Shown: positions 45,683 through 49,061 of the stretch, piece by piece
How the letters are laid out: each line of letters opens with the position of its first letter
How positions within the stretch are numbered: the stretch's first letter is position 1
NCBI GenBank assembly: GCA_026989375.1
Contig: JALSJJ010000196.1
Location: 1 to 49,061 of the forward strand
DNA: 49,061 nucleotides
Source: Rhodothermus sp.
Lineage (GTDB): Bacteria > Bacteroidota > Rhodothermia > Rhodothermales > Rhodothermaceae
Direction of reading: 5' to 3'
Position numbers and translations under genes: made by a program
Notes under the pieces: generated by a model
What the model saw: the letters and a program-made list of their open reading frames with translations, nothing else
The model's database searches: none
Told to the model about the DNA's origin: nothing

Positions 45683-46440
45683 CGTGAGCGGGTGGCGGCA
45701 AACAGAAGAATGCCAGCCGCTACGGAGACGTTGAGCGATTGAACGGGTCCGTGTAGCGGGATCGACACAAGCAGATCACACGTCCGCGCTACACGGGGGC
45801 GAAGTCCGCGTCCTTCGTTGCCCAGCACGAGTACGAGTGGCCGGCGCCAGTCCATCTCCCACACCGATGTTGTGCCGGAAGGGCTGGCGCCGGCTATCCA
45901 GAATCCGTGCACTTTGAGCGTCTCCAGTGCCTGTGCCAGGTTGGTCACGCGGGCGATAGGTATCCGCAAAGCCGCACCGGCGCTCGCTTTCAACGCAACA
46001 GCATTTAAAGGGGCCATGTGATGCCGGGGTACCAGCACGCCGGCCACGCCGGCTGCTACGGCGGTCCGCAAGATAGCGCCGTAGTTGTGAGGATCTTCGA
46101 TCTGGTCCAACGCCACCAGCAGCGGCTGCCGCGCCTGGACCACTTCAGGTGAAGGCGCTACCTCTTCTAACAGCGTCTCCAGCATCCAGTAGGCGACCGG
46201 TGCCACAAATGCCACCACGCCTTGATGTGCTGCCCCCTGCGCCAGCCGATCCAGACGGGCTCTGGGTACCGTATGTACCGGAATGCCACGAGCACGCGCT
46301 GCCTGCCGTATCGCTTCGATCGCCGTTCCCCGCGTGCCCTCTTGCAGAAAAATTTTTTCTACCCGTGTTTCCGGCCTCTCCAGTGCTTCACGCACCGGAT
46401 TACGCCCCACCAGCCGATCAACCGTGTCGCTCATATTCAT
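45676..46440 (-). CDS. rlmB: SpoU-family rRNA 2'-O-methyltransferase (RlmB-like)
   Basis: This TrmH/SpoU methyltransferase carries the three knot motifs: VALDQIEDPHNYGAILRTA, LVLVLGNEGRGL and IPLHGPVQSLNVSVAAGI. The N-terminal region (VGRNPVREALERPETRVEK) is the RlmB substrate-recognition domain, so methylation of 23S rRNA G2251 is likely. Start at the ATG at 46440 gives 254 residues and overlaps the decarboxylase stop as ATGA; a second ATG is at 46434. The 45 codons upstream in the open frame are inside the decarboxylase. Confidence 0.93.
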   Translation of the reverse strand: MNMSDTVDRLVGRNPVREALERPETRVEKIFLQEGTRGTAIEAIRQAARARGIPVHTVPRARLDRLAQGAAHQGVVAFVAPVAYWMLETLLEEVAPSPEVVQARQPLLVALDQIEDPHNYGAILRTAVAAGVAGVLVPRHHMAPLNAVALKASAGAALRIPIARVTNLAQALETLKVHGFWIAGASPSGTTSVWEMDWRRPLVLVLGNEGRGLRPRVARTCDLLVSIPLHGPVQSLNVSVAAGILLFAATRSRH

Positions 46441-47828
46441 GTAAGCGTTCGAACACGATGGACCAGCTGTTGCAACCGCTGATGTAGATGCGGTATGTAG
46501 GTCTCGTGCTCTGGCTTCATCAGGACACTTCGAAGCACGCGAACTTCCGGTCGGTCTGGTTGTAGCGCCGGCCATTGGTGGCGCAGTGCTTCGGTGCGCA
46601 ACCGCAACACGCTAAGAAACACCGGATCTTCGGCATCCTGCATGGCCTCCTGAAACAGCCGTTGGCTGGCCTCGTCGACGGCGGAAGCCCGGGGCGTCTC
46701 CGGCACGGGATAGAACGTCAGAATGTCCAGCTCAGGCGGTTGCACTGGCCGGAGCGTTTCGGTTTCTTGCATGAGATCAGCCCACCGACGAGCTGCCCGC
46801 AGACAGGCCGCCAGGATGGGTCCCAGCCCCCGATCGGCTGCCAGCGGCAGCACCTGCAACGTGAGCCACAGCGCACCGGCCGCTGCTCCTGCGCGTGAGC
46901 ATTCCAGACTGATCTCTCCCAGATGCAGCGCATCTGAGGTGAAATAGGTATATGGAGAATCGTGGCGGTAAAAGCGGCCGACGGACGGATCCCGGAAAAG
47001 AATGGCCCCGCAGCCATACGGCTGCAGCCCGTGTTTGTGTGGATCAATGGCTACTGAATCACAGGCAGCAATGGCAGTCAGATGGCGCCGGGTTGTTTCG
47101 CTCAGTTCCGGCGCCCCGGCATGGGCCAGCAGCGCAAAGAAGCCGCCATAGGCGGCATCAACATGGACCCGACAGCCATACGCTCGGCAAAGCGGCAGTG
47201 CATCGGCAATCGGATCGACCACCCCGCGTCCCGTCGTGCCGGCGGTCAGCACGACGGTCCCGATGCGGCCCGTCTGCAACACTGCTTCGAGCGCCTCCAG
47301 GTCCATGCGTCCTTCGGGATCGGTAGGCACCTCCACCGCTTCAAGTTGCAGCACAGCGCTCATGCGAGCGTGTGTGTAGTGCGCCTCCCGTGAAAACGCC
47401 ACCCCACGATCTGGATGCAGACAGCGCGCCACCCAGAGGGCCTCCAGGTTGGCCATGGTTCCCCCGCCGGTAAGGTGACCGAGCGTGGTTTCTGGCAGAT
47501 GCAGCATGGCCGCCAGCATCCGCACCACCTCTTTTTCCATTTCGCCCGTAGGCGGCCCCCCATCCAGTGCGTGATTGTTGGGATTGATTAGCTGCGCAGC
47601 CAGGTAGCCAATTACAGCCACTGGATGCGGCGGCTTCAACATCTGACCCGCATAGCGTGGATGGAAGAAGGGATAGTTGCCACGCAGGCGTTCCAGGTAA
47701 CGCACCAGCGCAGCCTCCAGCGCGGTCGGATGTACCTGCCCGGCGGGATGTGGCTCGAAGGATCCCCAGGATGCTTCCCAGGCCCGAATGGCGTGGACCA
47801 CGCGTTCAAGCCACGAGGTCAGCTCCAT
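46437..47828 (-). CDS. PLP-dependent decarboxylase of the aromatic/glutamate group
   Basis: This 463-residue fold-type I enzyme belongs to the group II amino-acid decarboxylases. The PLP lysine is in VAIDPHKHGLQPYGCG near residue 263. The upstream VHVDAAYGGFFALLAH holds the Asp that pairs with the cofactor, and GNYPFFHPRYAGQMLKPPHP is the substrate-side N-terminal block. The amine product cannot be read from sequence; tyrosine, DOPA, aspartate and glutamate relatives are all possible. It overlaps the rlmB-like gene by 4 bases (ATGA). Confidence 0.88.
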   Translation of the reverse strand: MELTSWLERVVHAIRAWEASWGSFEPHPAGQVHPTALEAALVRYLERLRGNYPFFHPRYAGQMLKPPHPVAVIGYLAAQLINPNNHALDGGPPTGEMEKEVVRMLAAMLHLPETTLGHLTGGGTMANLEALWVARCLHPDRGVAFSREAHYTHARMSAVLQLEAVEVPTDPEGRMDLEALEAVLQTGRIGTVVLTAGTTGRGVVDPIADALPLCRAYGCRVHVDAAYGGFFALLAHAGAPELSETTRRHLTAIAACDSVAIDPHKHGLQPYGCGAILFRDPSVGRFYRHDSPYTYFTSDALHLGEISLECSRAGAAAGALWLTLQVLPLAADRGLGPILAACLRAARRWADLMQETETLRPVQPPELDILTFYPVPETPRASAVDEASQRLFQEAMQDAEDPVFLSVLRLRTEALRHQWPALQPDRPEVRVLRSVLMKPEHETYIPHLHQRLQQLVHRVRTLT

Positions 47829-47846
47829 GATGTGCTGTCGGTTAGT

Positions 47847-48332
47847 TCAGACTTCCGGTGCCCGCAGGGCCGGATCGCCCCGTCGACGCAGCAGCCGGTT
47901 CCACCAGGCCACGCCCACTGCAAAGAAGACTCCTCCTACCAGGCTCATAATCGCCTGAATCAGGGCCATGCGCCACTGAGTCTGGACCAGCTCCACAATC
48001 ACCACATCTTCGGGGTTCTCCGGCCGGATCCGTACTTCGATAGAATCACGTCCACGCAACAAAGGTGCGAGCGTATGCGGCAAACTCAGTTGCTTGCGCT
48101 CAACTACCCGTCCATCGGGTAGTCGAATCCGCAGATTGACATAGTCATAGGTCACGTCCACCCGCGCCGAAATCTCCAGGGCTGTGATTTCCGCGATGGC
48201 CGGAATGCCTTCCTGCCAGACATGGTATAATCGATAGGCCGACCATCCCAGATATACCCCCAGCGCAAACAATAGCCCGGGCGCCAGCCAGAGCAACCGG
48301 GCAACCCATACCAAAAGTGATTGCTTTGCCAA
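47847..48332 (-). CDS. DUF3592-like membrane protein
   Basis: This protein of 161 residues has hydrophobic helices near residues 10-30 and 122-140 flanking a soluble beta-rich domain (AEITALEISARVDVTYDYVNLRI), the layout of DUF3592 proteins. Function is unknown. It lies 18 bases before the decarboxylase start and about 100 bases after the HNH gene stop, so it probably shares a transcript with the decarboxylase. Confidence 0.7.
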   Translation of the reverse strand: MAKQSLLVWVARLLWLAPGLLFALGVYLGWSAYRLYHVWQEGIPAIAEITALEISARVDVTYDYVNLRIRLPDGRVVERKQLSLPHTLAPLLRGRDSIEVRIRPENPEDVVIVELVQTQWRMALIQAIMSLVGGVFFAVGVAWWNRLLRRRGDPALRAPEV

Positions 48333-48429
48333 GACAGCCCTTCTCGTTTGGATTCGCAGGGATAAGAGCCAAACGCCCCAACGCTTTCCCGGTTTTTGAC
48401 CTTACGGATTCTTTGCAGGCAGACCGTCG

Positions 48430-48930
48430 TTATGCCATAAACAGATAGGGCTTCCAGGCCTCATCGACCGTGCCTACAAATTCCCGGATAAACATAATAT
48501 GGCTGGGGCGAAACGGCCGTGCCCGTAACTTCATTCCTGCCTCTTCGGGCGTCCGGTTCCCTTTGCGATTGTTGCAGCGCGTACAAGCCGTCACCAGGTT
48601 TTCCCAGGTGTCGCGCCCGCCTCGCGAGCGGGGAATAACATGGTCGACCGTCAGGTCTTCCCGCCTCCCACAGTACTGACAGCGGTAGCCATCCCGACGC
48701 AAAATGTTCTTCCGATTCAACATAATATGCTTGTAAGGAACCCGCACGTACCACTTGAGCCGCACGACGCTGGGCCAGGGTATCTGCAAACTGGGCGAAC
48801 GCACAAAGCGCCCGGGATGGGCAGCCACCACCTCTGCCTTATGCAGCAGGACCAGAATAACCGCACGTTCTACACTACAAACAGTAAGCACACTGTAATC
48901 CTGGTTTAGAACCAGTACTCGCCCTTTCAT
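48430..48930 (-). CDS. HNH endonuclease family protein
   Basis: The ATG at 48930 gives 166 residues starting MKGRVLVLNQDYSVL, a start typical of short HNH proteins of this type. The nuclease core reads CQYCGRREDLTVDHVIPRSRGG with a second Cys pair in NLVTACTRCNNRKGNRTPEEAG, so both the zinc knuckle and the catalytic His are present. Its biological target is unknown; these proteins are widespread, often single and not linked to restriction. An upstream start at 48957 is possible. The last 130 bases of the window, above its start, show no gene. Confidence 0.9.
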   Translation of the reverse strand: MKGRVLVLNQDYSVLTVCSVERAVILVLLHKAEVVAAHPGRFVRSPSLQIPWPSVVRLKWYVRVPYKHIMLNRKNILRRDGYRCQYCGRREDLTVDHVIPRSRGGRDTWENLVTACTRCNNRKGNRTPEEAGMKLRARPFRPSHIMFIREFVGTVDEAWKPYLFMA

Positions 48931-49061
48931 GGCACCCACCGACAAGCTGAAATGCACAGAACTACCAGACTCGCCTTGCTATACCCGCAGGCGCCTGCCG
49001 CAAGCTGTAACCCTATGTGCGTGTTGTAGTACGGGAAGGTTTCTTAGGATTGCAATAACGG

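Overview
The window reads as a piece of chromosome from a GC-rich, probably thermophilic bacterium of the Rhodothermus/Bacteroidota type. This is inferred from gene content (a complete-looking phenylacetyl-CoA pathway, a ba3-like haem-copper oxidase, a KLSTS-type MetRS, a fused E1 alpha/beta dehydrogenase, an outer-membrane protein with SprA-like segments) and not from any database search. Coding density is high, genes often overlap by a few bases, and no rRNA, tRNA, CRISPR array, intact IS element or prophage was seen.

Layout. 1-560: an AT-rich stretch unlike everything after it, with one unrecognised ORF and a clear terminator. 580-5724: a UbiB/AarF kinase facing a very large secreted or outer-membrane protein. 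5725-8851 and on to 11537: a small unknown gene behind a strong dyad, then a leftward run mutS > gamma-carbonic-anhydrase-like > purD > NHL-type beta-propeller. 11788-14539: paaABCD (ring epoxidase), with an odd 189-bp non-coding insert between paaB and paaC. 14553-19190: a leftward three-gene operon (enoyl-CoA hydratase > fused 2-oxoacid dehydrogenase E1 > unfamiliar Rossmann protein) lodged inside the paa locus. 19373-25837: paaG-paaH-paaI-paaJ-paaY-paaZ, ending in a strong terminator. 26076-28560: small membrane proteins and a deacetylase-like protein. 28573-31434: alaS. 31602-32375: a HepT/MntA toxin-antitoxin pair whose hepT carries a one-base frameshift. 32484-35056: a four-gene cytochrome oxidase operon including a 47-residue subunit that is easy to miss. 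35057-36305: the only large gene-free region, holding a cluster of G/C-rich palindromes. 36306-38405: metG. 38548-42590: hisB-proC-hisH-hisA-hisF plus a small membrane protein. 42533-45682: a YpsA-like protein, thpR, lolA, a flippase-like membrane protein and a conserved-looking small protein. 45676-48930: rlmB-like methyltransferase, PLP decarboxylase, a DUF3592-like protein and an HNH endonuclease.

How it works together. The paa genes should convert phenylacetyl-CoA through the ring epoxide and oxepin-CoA to acetyl-CoA and succinyl-CoA; the ligase (paaK) and the epoxidase reductase (paaE) are not in the window. The embedded E1 operon could feed acyl-CoAs into the same beta-oxidation-like enzymes. 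The most unusual items are the paaB-paaC interval (a structured RNA or intron remnant), the E1/Rossmann operon, the hepT frameshift in a C run, the dyad in front of the 70-residue protein, and the palindrome cluster.
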